A stretch of DNA of 64,000 nt. It comes from Zizania palustris. Taxonomy: Eukaryota > Streptophyta > Magnoliopsida > Poales > Poaceae. Below the pieces are notes generated by a model. It saw nothing but the letters and a program-made list of their open reading frames with translations, did no database searches and was not told where the DNA came from. A program made the translations under genes and the position numbers. Shown here in pieces: positions 20,843 through 31,372 of the stretch; position 1 is the first letter of the stretch, and the number at the start of each line of letters is the position of its first letter. The DNA is taken from assembly GCA_019279435.1 (NCBI GenBank), contig JAAALK010000287.1, positions 70,559,144 through 70,623,143 on the forward strand, read 5' to 3'.

Positions 20843-21095
20843 CAGACCGGAGAAGAATTAACGGTTGGACCAGCAAGATTTGCGATGAAATCGACTTTTG
20901 AGGATTGGGGGCAAGAGGAGAAGAGAGGAACTCGGTTTGAGAAGAGGGGAATAATAGAGGGGAGAGAAAACTGAATAGAAAGGTGGTAGTTATAACCCTG
21001 CCCAAGCCCCGGTCTGACCATCCATGGGGGCCCGGTCGAACCGACTAAGGTTGGGCGGTCGGACCGGCCAAGCCCACCCGGTCAGACCGACTGCA
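20843..21095 (-). promoter_or_regulatory. Palindromic boxes and TATA-like site upstream of ORF3 (element 2)
   Basis: Boxes CCGGTCTGACC, CGGTCGAACCGAC, GCGGTCGGACCGG and CCGGTCAGACCGAC lie at 21009-21092, with two weaker ones at 20843-20870. The minus-strand TATA-like CAGGGTTATAACT follows at about 20988-21000. Same arrangement as in element 1. Confidence 0.5.
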
Positions 21096-21114
21096 CTATT
21101 ACCCAATGAATTTT

Positions 21115-21807
21115 CAATTCAAGCCAAAAAGGGAAAAAGTGAAAAAAACATAGCAAAATAATTTTGACAAATTTCAAACTTTTAAGAAACAATGTATAAC
21201 TCCCAAAGTTTGTAAAACATCAAATTTTCAAATTTTGGAGCTCAAAATTAGGGAATTACTCAAATGTACGCTTTGGTTCAAAACGGTCATCGGATTATTT
21301 TTACCAAACTTTAACTTTAAATATCTTTTTGTAGGATGGTTAAAATTAAAACATTTGAATACAAAAAATGTTCATATGGTCCATATATACAAGTTTTGTT
21401 TTTGGCTTAAGTTCAAAAGATGTTTTGAATTGAAACTAGGAGCAAAATCCGATTTAGCTCATAACTAGAATCTTTAAGTTACTTTTGGACCAAAAAGAAA
21501 GTTCAAGGCTATAAAGAAGTTTTATTTGGACCAAAAAAACCTTTGAATACATTTGTAAACATTTTGGAGATAAAAGACATTTTGGAGCAAAACGATCGTT
21601 TTCAACCAAAACTTCCATTTGATTTAGATTTCAACACATTCAAGGAGTTGTAATTCATATGAATGAGAACAACACACCCCCTTAATGTATAGCCTTAAGT
21701 AAACATATAAGATCACATAAAGTTCAAATATGGCATTTTAAGAAGAGAATCACACATATATGACATATATGAATAGAAAAATGCAAAACTCACATATATG
21801 CATGATT
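21115..21807 (-). other. AT-rich spacer between ORF3 promoter region and pol, element 2
   Basis: Non-coding and homologous to 12231-12810, but with about 100 extra bases around 21480-21620. No other feature seen. Confidence 0.5.
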
Positions 21808-24800
21808 TCAAGCCACATTTGAGAAGTATGTTATATTTAATTCATTCCTAAGTTTACAAAAGCGGGATTCATCAAAGGGTTTGGTGAAGATATCCGCTAA
21901 TTGATCATCGGTTCTTATGTGGCTAATAACAATGTCGCCCTTGCCAACATGATCTCTTAGAAAATGATGGTGAATATCAATATGCTTGGTTCTAGAGTGT
22001 TGGACGGGATTGTTGGCAATTTTAACGGCGCTATCATTGTCACAAAGGAGAGGGATATTTGAGATTTCTATTCCATAGTCTAGCAAGGTTTGCCTCATCC
22101 AAAGTAATTGGGCACAACAACTTCCCGCGGAGACATATTCCGCCTCGGTGGTGGAAACAGCAACGGAGTTTTGTTTCTTAGAGGCCCAAGAAACAAGAGA
22201 CCTCCCAAGAAATTGACAACCCCCGGAAGGGCTTTTCCTATCAACCTTGTAACTGTCATAATCCGAGTCGGAATAGCCAATTAGTTCAAATTTAGCACCT
22301 TTGGTGTACCACAAGCCTATATGGATAGAATGTTTTAAATATCTTAGAATTCTCTTAACCACCATCAAATTGCAATTTTTTGGTGCGGCTTGAAATCTAG
22401 CACACATGCACACACTAAACATAATATCGGGCCTAGATGCAGTAAGGTAAAGCAAACTACCAATCATGGATCTATATAATTTTTGGTCTACCGGTTTACC
22501 TCCCTCATTTAGGTCGAGATGTTCGTTGGTCGCCATGGGTGTCTTGATAGGCTTAGCTTCCATCAACCCAAATCTCTTGAGTAGGTCATAAATATACTTC
22601 GTTTGACTCACAAATGTCCCATTCTTGAGTTGCTTGACTTGAAGTCCAAGGAAGAAGCTCAATTATCCAATCATGTACATCTCAAATTCCCTAGACACCA
22701 TATCACCAAACTCCTTGCAAAAATATTCGTTAGTAGAACCAAAAATAATATCATCGAAATAAATTTGACATACAAAGAAATCATCATTAATTATTTTTAT
22801 AAACAAGGTGGTGTCGACTTTTCCAATTTTAAAACCCTTTGAGAGGAGAAAATCTCTCAACCTTTCATACCAAGCTCTAGGAGCTTGTTTTAAACCATAG
22901 AGAGCTTTTGAGAGTTTATAAACATGACTAGGACTTTTAGGATTTTCAAAGCTAGGTGGTTGTTCAACAAAAACTAGTTCGGCTATTTCACCATTTAAGA
23001 AAGCACTTTTCACATCCATTTGATATAATTTAATATCAAAACATGAAGCAAAAGCAAGTTAGATGTGAATAGCCTCTAGTCTAGCTACGGGAGCAAAAGT
23101 TTCACCGAAATCCAAACCTTCAACTTGAGTGAAACCTTGTGCCACCAATCTTGCCTTGTTTCTTACAACCAACCCGTTCTCATCTTGCTTGTTCCTAAAA
23201 ACCCACTTGGTTCCAATGATATTGTGCTCCTTGGGTCTCTTTACCAATGTCCAAACCTTGTTTATTTCAAAATTGTTAAGTTCCTCATGCATGGCAATTA
23301 CCCAATCCGGGTCATTTAGAGCTTCATCTATATGTTTAGGCTCAATAGAAGAAACAAAAGAATAATGCTCACAAATAGAAGCGACACGTGATCTAGTTCT
23401 AACACCCTTACGAATATCACCTAAGACTTGATCAATTGGGTGATCCTTTGTGGTGGCATTGTGAACCTTGGATGGGATGGTAGGTGATTGATATTTAACC
23501 TCGCCTTCATCAAGTTGAGCCATATTTTGCGTAGAGTAAGTAGAGGCTTCAACTTGTGTAGACGACGGAGATTCTTCATCTTGTTTAGGCTTGATATCAC
23601 CGATAGACATGTTCTTCATCGCCCTCATCAAGCCTTCATCACCTACATCATCCAAATTTTCGTGCCCCTCTTGGGAGCCATTAGTCTCATCAAATTGAAC
23701 ATCTGAAGTTTCTTCTACAATACCTTTGCTCTTGTTGTACACTCGGTATGCCTTGCTATTTGATGCATATCCAAGGAGAAATCCTTCATCACAACGGCTT
23801 TCAAATTTGGTTAGTCTAACACCTTTTCTATAAATATAACATTTGCAACCGAAAACACGAAAGTAAGCAATATTTGGTTTTCATCTAATTAGAAGTTCAT
23901 ATGGAGTCTTTTTCAAAAGACGGTGCAAGTGTTTATTGCTTTCGCTCACAAAAAGTCGGAGACACTATACTCATCAAGCATAGTTCTAGTCATCTCAATT
24001 AGGGTCCTATTCTTTCTTTCTACAACACCGTTTTGTTGTGGAGAATAGGTGGTGGAAAGCTCATATTTAATGCCGAGATCATCAGAATAATCCTCAATAT
24101 TTGTATTCTTAAACTCGGATCCATTGTCACTCCTAACTTTTACAATAGAAAAATTGAATTCATTTTGAGCCCATTTTGCAATCTTTTTGAAAATCTCACA
24201 GGTTTTCGATCTTAGCTTTGTCATGCAAAAAGAAAACCCAAGTAAATCTTGAGTAATCATCCACAACTACAAGACAATAGCTATTTCCACCTATGCTTTT
24301 ATAAGTTGTTGGACCAAATAAATCTATATGCAAAAGCTCCAATGGTCTAGAAGTAGACATGACGCTTTTGCTAGGGTGAGAGCAAGCGACTTGTTTAGCT
24401 GATTGACAAGCACTACAAAGTCTATCCTTTTCAAATTTTATATCTTTTAAACCAATAACTAAATCTCGTTTTGCAAGCTTGTCTAGTTGACTCATCCCCA
24501 CATGAGAAAGCCTTTTATGCCAAAGCCAACCTAATGAGGTATTTGCAACCAAACAAGTTTTAAATTAGCTTCATTTGAAGAGAGATCCACCAAATAAAGA
24601 TTTCCAAAACGAAAGCCTTTGAAAACTAAGGAGTTATCATGGATACAAGTTACAAACACTTCTTGAGGATTAAATGGGCATGAAAGGCCTAAGTCACATA
24701 GTTGAGCAATAGATAACAAGTTAAAATTTAATGACTCAACTAGTGAAACATTTGAAATAGAGAAATCATTTGAAATAGCAATTTTACCTAATCCCATTAC

Positions 24801-24947
24801 CTTCCCTTTACTATTATCACCGAAAGTCACTCTTTCTTGATCTTTGGCACCAACTTCAAATGATGTAAACATTTTCCTATCACCGGTCATGTGTTGAGTG
24901 CACCCACTATCAAGTACCCAATGTGATCCTCTGGTGTGGTAGTTCAC
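21808..24947 (-). pseudogene. Element 2 pol, broken
   Basis: PR-IN-RT-RH as in element 1. Protease HWVLDSGCTQHMTG lies near 24920-24880. Integrase carries LLHIDLFGP, KVRSDNGSEFKN and NGVVERKNRT. RT has YFDD where the family has YIDD or YVDD (about 22750-22761), so both Asp remain. RNase H is complete to the TGA at 21808. Breaks: a frame change near 24530-24550, another near 24200-24266, a deletion of roughly 26 bp near 23930 in integrase, a frame change near 23880, and stops near 23058 and 22663. The pol frame opens with GTG at 24947, directly after the TAG acceptor of the candidate intron. Confidence 0.85.
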
Positions 24948-25838
24948 CTACAAAAGAGATCAAGCCTTTTTAGGTACCCAAATCCTTTTGGGTCCTTGTA
25001 GGTTAGTTACCAAAGCTTTTGGCACCCAAATAGATTTATTCTTTTCTCCTAAAATAGGAGTGCCTAAAAACTTAGCATAAATAGAGCCATCATTAGCTCT
25101 CTTAAGCATATAATGAGAATCAAATACACCACATTTAGGAATCTTATTGATATGACATTCACCAATCATGTGACCAACTTCATGGCATTTGTTACAAAAT
25201 TTACCATTGCTCTTAATAAATCTTAGAGCTTGGTAGGAAGGCTTTTTGCCCTTCTTGGGAACAAAACTAAGTCCCTCCTTGTTAAAAGAGCACCTTTGTT
25301 CACTCAAGATTTTTTTCAAGAGTATTTTTACCCTTGAAGCATTTTCTAAGCTCTTACTTAGCTTAGCTCCTTGCTTCTTGAGCTCATGGTTCTCAACAAC
25401 CAATAACGAATTAGATGATGATGATATATTGGTAGAACATAATGAGCCAACAATAGTAGATGAGCATGGCATAGCAAGTATGTCATCACATGAGGTGGAT
25501 ATACTAGTCTTAGTTGGAATGAAATTTGCAACATTTAGACAAGCATCATCAAAAATATCACATGTAATGCCTATATCTACCTTAGGCTTTATGAGTATAG
25601 AGGCAAGGAGAGTTTCATGAGTTTCCTCAAGCTTATCATGAGAAACTAAAAGCATCTCATGAGAAGTCTTTAACTCCTCATATTTAGCCACTAAAGACTC
25701 ATGGTATTTCTTTATAGCTTTAAACTTGACTCTCTCTTTGTCATTTAACTCATTAAGCTCCTCAAGCATTTGTGCAAGATCATAATAAGATAATTCATCA
25801 TCACTATCATCTTTTTCACTAACAAAAGCGGATTTTAC
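24948..25838 (-). other. Candidate 891-bp gag/pol intron (present in element 2, absent in element 1)
   Basis: On the minus strand it begins GTAAAATCC after ACTAAG (25839) and ends TCTCTTTTGTAG before GTGAACTACC (24947). Element 1 is missing exactly this part, with ACTAAG joined to GTAAATTACC (15973/15972). The length is 297 codons, so removal keeps frame. When retained it encodes the C-terminal gag part: coiled-coil-like segments, a second CCHC knuckle (CNKCHEVGHMIGEC near 25190-25150) and WVPKA/WVPKK repeats, and then the gag stop TGA (24962-24960). The TAG of the acceptor is a second in-frame stop. Confidence 0.65.
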
Positions 25839-26685
25839 CTTAGTACTTCCTTTTGCCATGAGACAAAAAGAAGAGTATAGTGATGGAGCCTCCGTTATCG
25901 CGATGCCCGCCATGTTCTTCTTTCTTGGGTTTGACTCACCACCAGAGTCGGAGCTTGAAGAGGAGTCGGAGCTATCTTCATTTGAATCCCATTCTCCCAC
26001 AAATGCTTCATTTCTACCCTTCTTCTTGTTCAACTTCTTGAAGAGCTTCTTCTTTCCACTCTTCTCCTTGTTTTTCTTTTGAGATTTTTCATCCTCACTT
26101 TCTTGTTTGTTTGGACATCTTGAGGCAAAATGACCCTTCTCATTGCACTCATAACACCTCACATTCTTTAGACTCCTTTTGGATGACTTCTTGTCACCTT
26201 TGTTCTTGAAGGAACTTGAATAGTTTCCTCTCTTTTTCATGAACCGATTAAACTTTTTCACAAAGAGAGCCATTTCTTCATCTTCGGTATCACTATCACA
26301 AGAAGTGTTTCCATCAATCATCTTGGCTTTCAAGGCAATGCTCTTCTTCTTAGATGAGGAGTGATCTTCGGTGCTTCCATCAATTATCTTGTTTTTGTAA
26401 ATCTCATTTGTGTTGATTGTCCCTAAAAGTGTTGTGGGAGTCAAATTTGACATGTCCGAGTTAATAAGGAAGGTCACCAATGTGTCATACTTCTCAAGCA
26501 AGGTTCTTAACATTTTTTGAGCAACTTCCAACTCCGTGTACTTTACTTCAACACCCTTGAGATCATTGACAATCACATTGAGTCTTGCATACATCTCATT
26601 GACACTTTCATTTGACAACATGGTAAATGTTTCATAGTTGATCTTGAGGTAGTGTGACTTGGCATTGTTCACACTTGTTGTGTGA
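24960..26685 (-). pseudogene. Element 2 gag, main part (interrupted by the solo LTR)
   Basis: The frame is open from 26672 to the stop at 24960 (570 codons). It includes KSHYLKINYETFTMLSNE, the first knuckle CYECNEKGHFASRCPNK (about 26155-26105), the Ser/Asp-rich region SSDSSSSSDSGGES, MAKGSTK, coiled-coil-like repeats, and the second knuckle CNKCHEVGHMIGEC. Two knuckles in a long gag fit the Sirevirus group. The N-terminal 103 residues lie on the other side of the solo LTR at 30105-30414. Apart from that insertion this gag looks intact. Confidence 0.85.
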
Positions 26686-26690
26686 CGCCC
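26686..26690. repeat. Target site duplication of the solo LTR, left copy (TGTTG)
   Basis: TGTTG at 26686-26690 recurs at 30100-30104. The flanking gag sequence matches uninterrupted gag of element 1 near 16820. Confidence 0.9.
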
Positions 26691-29600
26691 CGATTTAACA
26701 AATCAGAACATTATTGAATTTACAAATAAAAACAATAATAACAAGAGGTTCATCATGTGACAACGTACATACAGGTAATCGTTCGCGGTGCGCAGACCAC
26801 ATTATTACATAAGTGCAAAAAAATAAACATCAAAAATAAATAGTATGACGAACGTCTTCTTCAGGATCTTCTTCTTGACTGGGTCGCTACTTCAGACCAT
26901 CCTCCTCATAGTAAGCAATCTCTGAAGTATGTGTCCAACGGCTATGAGTACAAAAAGTACTCAACAAGACACCGCGAATGCAATAGTAATGCAGGATAAT
27001 AACAAAGGAAGAATAATGGCTAAAAGTGGGGAAAAGTACATTTTTCAGTTATAGCATTTAGTGTAGTCAAATTTAATCATGCAGAATATTAAACATGAAC
27101 ATCATAATATCATCTAACTCTAGGAGTATGTTTTCCCTCCTCGCTCAACAATCCTTATATGTCAAAATCATCATGCACATTCATTAAAAGTAAACTAACT
27201 GTGGGATGTCACGCAACCCGCCCTTGACCGCGGGCTCGGCTTTTCGAAAAGATTTAAACTCTGATCAGAGGTGTACCACTGTACCCACAAAGCACGCACT
27301 CATCCCATACACAAAAGTGTAACAAGATGACCCATACCATGGGAACTCGTGCCAAAACCTCAGCGTGAAATGATCCAAGCGATAATCACCTGCTCTGGGT
27401 TTCGCCAGCGCGCCGGGCCGCATCCCGGCTAACGTCGCACACCCTTTTGCGCCACGTCGGTACAAGCCACCCGCAAGTGCTGCTTGACTCATCTCCAAGT
27501 GGTTCCTCGGATTGGAACACTTCATACCTTAGTTAGGACTTACCCACTAGACTTGTGGTTAGTACGGAAATGTATTGCAACGGATCCCGCAGACCGGTCC
27601 TTATAGTGCCCCGGGTGCTACCGACCAATGCCCTATCTTGCACCCAGAACCCACCATGCATACACTTAACCATAATTTTATCACCAACAGAATCCCATGG
27701 ATAAGAATAAACGAGGATCATATAGTAGATTCCAAATTGCTACGACTCATTTTTAACCTATAGCAATTGTGTCAATACGTCGGACACAATCTACTAGTAC
27801 TAATAATATGGTGACAAGGGGTTTAGGCTAGATAGCATGGCTTGGGTTGCACATCAAGGTCAGGGATCTAAATAAATATAATGTAGGGCTTTCATTTGAC
27901 TAATGCATGTATAACATATGTGTTTTTAGCGATAGTTTAACAAAACTGGGTTCAATATGCTCAAAAGATTGGTTTGGTAACTTGCCTTGTTGAGCGAAAG
28001 GAGAGGGAGGAACTTTTGGGAAGTATTCCGGCTCCTCGACGGCGTCGTAGTCTTCTCGATACGAATAAAATAAACATAACATTCAATTAAACAATCCAAA
28101 ACCACACAACAAGCATATAGGTTTTGATTAGGTTAAATTAAGGAAAATAAGTCATTAATCTACTGGAGTTTATTATATGAATTTTCAAAATGAACTTTGA
28201 TGGAGTTAGGGATTTTTCTAAAAAGGAATAAAAATGTATTCTAATGTATTTTGAACTTCCAATTAATTTAAAGTAAAAAGTTCAGAATAAACCTATTGTT
28301 TCTATTATACCAATATGAAGAGGATAAAAAGATAAATTTTCCTAAAGTTGAAATGGACAAATTTTGAGTTTATCCTAAAGTGCATTTGAATACTTTATTA
28401 AATAAAAATAAAATACTCAAAATAAACCTACTGTTTTTATTGTACAAACATGTAGAGAATAAAATTATGAATTTTCTGGAATTGAAATGGTTAATTTTGG
28501 AGTTAAAATGAGCAAGATATGAATTTTAGAAGTTTAAAACTATTTCTAGAATTTAAATTAAACCCAAAACAGTCGCCGGTCCATGGTGAGCCGAATCCAC
28601 CATGAACCCGCGCACTGTGTGTGTGCGCCGGATCGCGGATCATCGTTGGATCGCGATCGGGCGGCTGCGGGTGAGGCGGGAGCGTTAAGTTAACGTGGAT
28701 GGCCAGGATTAAAACATCGAACCGGTATGCGATGGATGGCCCAGATCCACTACGGGTTTTAAATACTAACGGACGCACGAGATTAAAACGTACCGCTTCG
28801 CTGCGATCCGACGTGCCAGATTAAACTGACTACGCGGTATAACCTACACCGTCTGATTGTGATTGCACGGTCGCGATCGAATCCAACACGACACGGGTAC
28901 TCTACCTGTGCCGGTCGTCTTCTCCGGCGACGGCGAGCGGGCCAGAGGCCACGGCGAGCGATGGCGGTCCGATCTACATCTAGAAATGGAAAGAGGGTGA
29001 CTAGGGGAGCACGACGGTACCGTCGCGGTGGTCCGAGGTCGACGGGGTACAGCCGGCGACGAGTGTAGATGGTGGAGGTGTTCGGGTCCCTCGTCGGCGA
29101 GGCGGTTCCGGCAGTCTTCATCGTCGAAGGAGTGGTGGACGGGGTCGGGGAGGCGTTGGTGGTCACAGCGGTGCGGTCGTCGAGGATAGAGGGGGATTCC
29201 AGCGACGGCGAGTGGTGGCTACAGAGTGGGCGGTGGTGTGGCGTTAGAACTTGGAGCACGGGCATTCTGTTTGGTCTAAACGTGAATTGTCGTGGGGGTT
29301 GAGCGTGGCGGTGGCCGGGGGTTTATATAGGGGCTCCGGCGGGGTCAGAGGGGGCGCATGCATGGAAAGCCGAGGGGAGAGCATTCACTCATCGGCGAGG
29401 TCTCACGATGCACGGGCGCTGCAACCGGGGCTTAAACGCGTCACTTAACGCGGTTAAACGGCCGGCGGGCCTCGGAGTGCATTAAATCGACGGCAATTGA
29501 ATGGGAGGGGGCCGGCGGGAGCGAATCGAGGAGGGGGTCGTCGGCCGGCGGAGTTAGGGTGGAACGCGAGGTGGACGACGGGTCCGACAGGTGGGGACCA

Positions 29601-30099
29601 CCAGTCAGCGGGCGTGGGGAGAGGACGTGGCAACAGGGCGCACTGATGGGTGGGGCCGAGGTGTGAGGGAGTGTGGGCACCGACAGGTGGGGCCAAGGCA
29701 TCGGGCGCGCACGTGCGGAGGGAGGGGATCGCTGACACGTGGTGCCCGGCTGTCAGTGTGGGCGCGGGGAGGGAGTGGGCTGGGCCGGTTGGTTGAGGGA
29801 GAAGAGGGGGAAGGGGCTCGTTACTGTTTAAAATTCATTTCTGAATAAAAATAATTGCTGGAATTGGTTTAAAATATTTGGGTTGCTTCCAAAGGTGATA
29901 AAAATTTGTAAAAATTCTCAAAAATATATCTTGGCCTTGGGATCATATACAAATTTTTCTAGCCTCTGGTTTGGATATTTCATCTAGTTTCTAGTTCATT
30001 TGGGGCACAAATGACATTAAAGGAATTTCATAAAAATAATCTTTTCCAGAAAATATAATAAATTGTATTTTTATTTATTTAAATATTTGGGGTGTTACA
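26691..30099 (-). mobile_element. Solo LTR, 3,409 bp, of a Gypsy-type element
   Basis: Ends are TGTGACGCCCC at left and GGGGTGTTACA at right; in minus sense it starts TGTAACACCCC. It is flanked by a perfect 5-bp duplication, so this is a single LTR left after recombination of a longer element. A minus-strand TATA (CTATATAAAC, 29321-29330) marks orientation. The outer third (28560-29800) is GC-rich and the rest AT-rich. Open frames in the GC-rich part (for example 28783-29265) have no recognisable content. Rice families with LTRs of about 3 kb are known, which fits. Confidence 0.8.
29321..29330 (-). promoter_or_regulatory. TATA box of the long LTR
   Basis: Minus-strand CTATATAAACCCCC. The same motif occurs in the related fragment at about 44945-44955. 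Confidence 0.55.
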
Positions 30100-30104
30100 T
30101 GTTG

Positions 30105-30414
30105 TTCCATCATGGATATTTTGAAGTGTGATCCAAATGTCATGTGCCGTTGTAATATTGCTTATCCTATTAAATTCTTCGGCACACAAACAATTAAACA
30201 AGACATTTGTAGCTTGAGCATAAAGTTGCATATCTTTCTTGTTTTGATATGTTAAATTTGTCTTGTCTTCAACTTCAAACCCTAGCTCAACAATACGCCA
30301 AATTTCAAAGCTCATGGCTTTGAGGTGAGCGGCCATACGTACTTTCCAAATGGAATAATTTGAGCCATCAAAGAAAGGACCTTTGCCTACGTTGTGAACC
30401 ACCTTGTCGGACAT
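30105..30414 (-). pseudogene. Element 2 gag, N-terminal part
   Basis: It starts with the ATG at 30414 (MSDKVVHNVGKGPFFDGSNY) and carries the Copia gag N-terminal block YSIWKVRMAAHLKAM. It runs open to the target duplication of the solo LTR. Where element 1 has a TGA near 16853, this copy has Trp (HDIWITL). Confidence 0.85.
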
Positions 30415-30452
30415 CTTCTCTCTAGGCGGTAAAGCCTAAACTGAGAGACCAA

Positions 30453-30464
30453 GCTCTGATACCA
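30453..30464 (-). promoter_or_regulatory. Primer binding site of element 2 (initiator Met tRNA)
   Basis: The minus strand reads TGGTATCAGAGC, two bases from the 5' LTR. Confidence 0.9.
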
Positions 30465-30466
30465 CT

Positions 30467-31372
30467 TGTAGGATCGATGTGCCGACTAGAGGGGGGGTGA
30501 ATAGGTGGTTTTTAAAATTAATTCAAATTTAATTAGCACTAGACTAGTTTTTAATGAATTTTCTTATCTAGGCAAATGATTCTAGAGATAAGTGACGAAC
30601 AACTAAGTCTAAAGGAGTGCAACCTAGGATGGCAAGGTCAAATTACTCTAAGAAGGTAAATTTGCTCAATTTAACTTGCTCAAAGTAAAGGGCACAAGAG
30701 ACAACCGAATTTCATCCCAAGGTTCGGAAATTTGCCAATTTCCTACGTCCTCGTTGAGGCGAGTTTCACTTGACCGCTCTCTTCACCAAGCCACGGATTC
30801 CTCAAGGAGGAATTAGCTTAAAGATGAGTCAGCACCGGAAGTGCAAGTCACGGGCCTCGATCACTAGTGGTAGCTCTTCTCCACTCCAGATAGGTGAGCT
30901 CGCTCCGGCCTTCACAACCTCCCGGGTCTCCTCCACAACCTTCTTAGAGAGATCACCGGTTCTTCTCCGAGCCGTCTAGGAGGTGGAAACCTCCAAGAGT
31001 AACAAGCTGCAATCAAAGCTAGGAGAAGACGATCAAGTGCCAAAAAATGCAAATGCAATGCAATCTATCAATCACTTGATCACCCTTTGCTTCCCAACCA
31101 CACTAGTGCTCAATTTAGTGCTTAATGGTGGGAGAGACTCTCTAGTGCTCAAGTATGGTAAAATGAGTGCCAAAAGTCTAGCAAAGGAGTTGTAGCAAGG
31201 GTTAATATAGCCACACACACAAATAGTAGCTGTTACAAGAGTTAGATGGCTCTCTGCGCAATGTCGGTCTGACCGCCCAACTTGGGCCGGTCGGACCGAC
31301 CCCCACTGCAACGGCTAGAAAACTAGCCGTTTTACTGATGTGACAGGGATACCCGGTCTGACTGGCCATGCT
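30467..31372 (-). repeat. Element 2 5' LTR, truncated
   Basis: It starts TGTAGGATCGATGTGCCG and follows the element 2 LTR for about 905 bp, through the first palindromic boxes. It then stops in GGCCATGCT where unrelated LTR sequence begins. The TATA position reads GCTATATTAAC on the minus strand (31201-31210), one base off the TATATAAA of the other copies. Confidence 0.85.

Larger units (their letters stand above)
7211..31372 (-). mobile_element. Element 2: Sirevirus-type Copia, minus strand, with two insertions
   Basis: Order on the minus strand: truncated 5' LTR (31372-30467), PBS, gag, pol, ORF3, PPT cluster, 3' LTR. The 3' LTR is split into 19024-18645 and 8312-7211 by element 1. The gag is split by a solo LTR (26691-30099). 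The outer LTR pieces (7211 and 30467) share variants such as GTGCCGACTAG and TAATTAGCACTAGACTAG that the LTRs of element 1 lack, which pairs them. Its 5' LTR lost about 550 bp at the right edge, so the far target duplication is missing. Most genes carry several stops or frameshifts. Confidence 0.85.

Noticed and set aside
28783..29265. Minus-strand open frame of 160 codons in the GC-rich part of the solo LTR
   Set aside because: Arg/Pro/Ser-rich low-complexity translation, overlapping open frames on the other strand, no homology in the related LTR pieces. A by-product of GC content.
8313..31372. Tandem array LTR-element-LTR-element-LTR sharing a middle LTR
   Set aside because: LTR variants and the GCACT duplication show one element nested in the other's LTR. 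The extra LTR piece at 18645-19024 is the displaced end of the host LTR.
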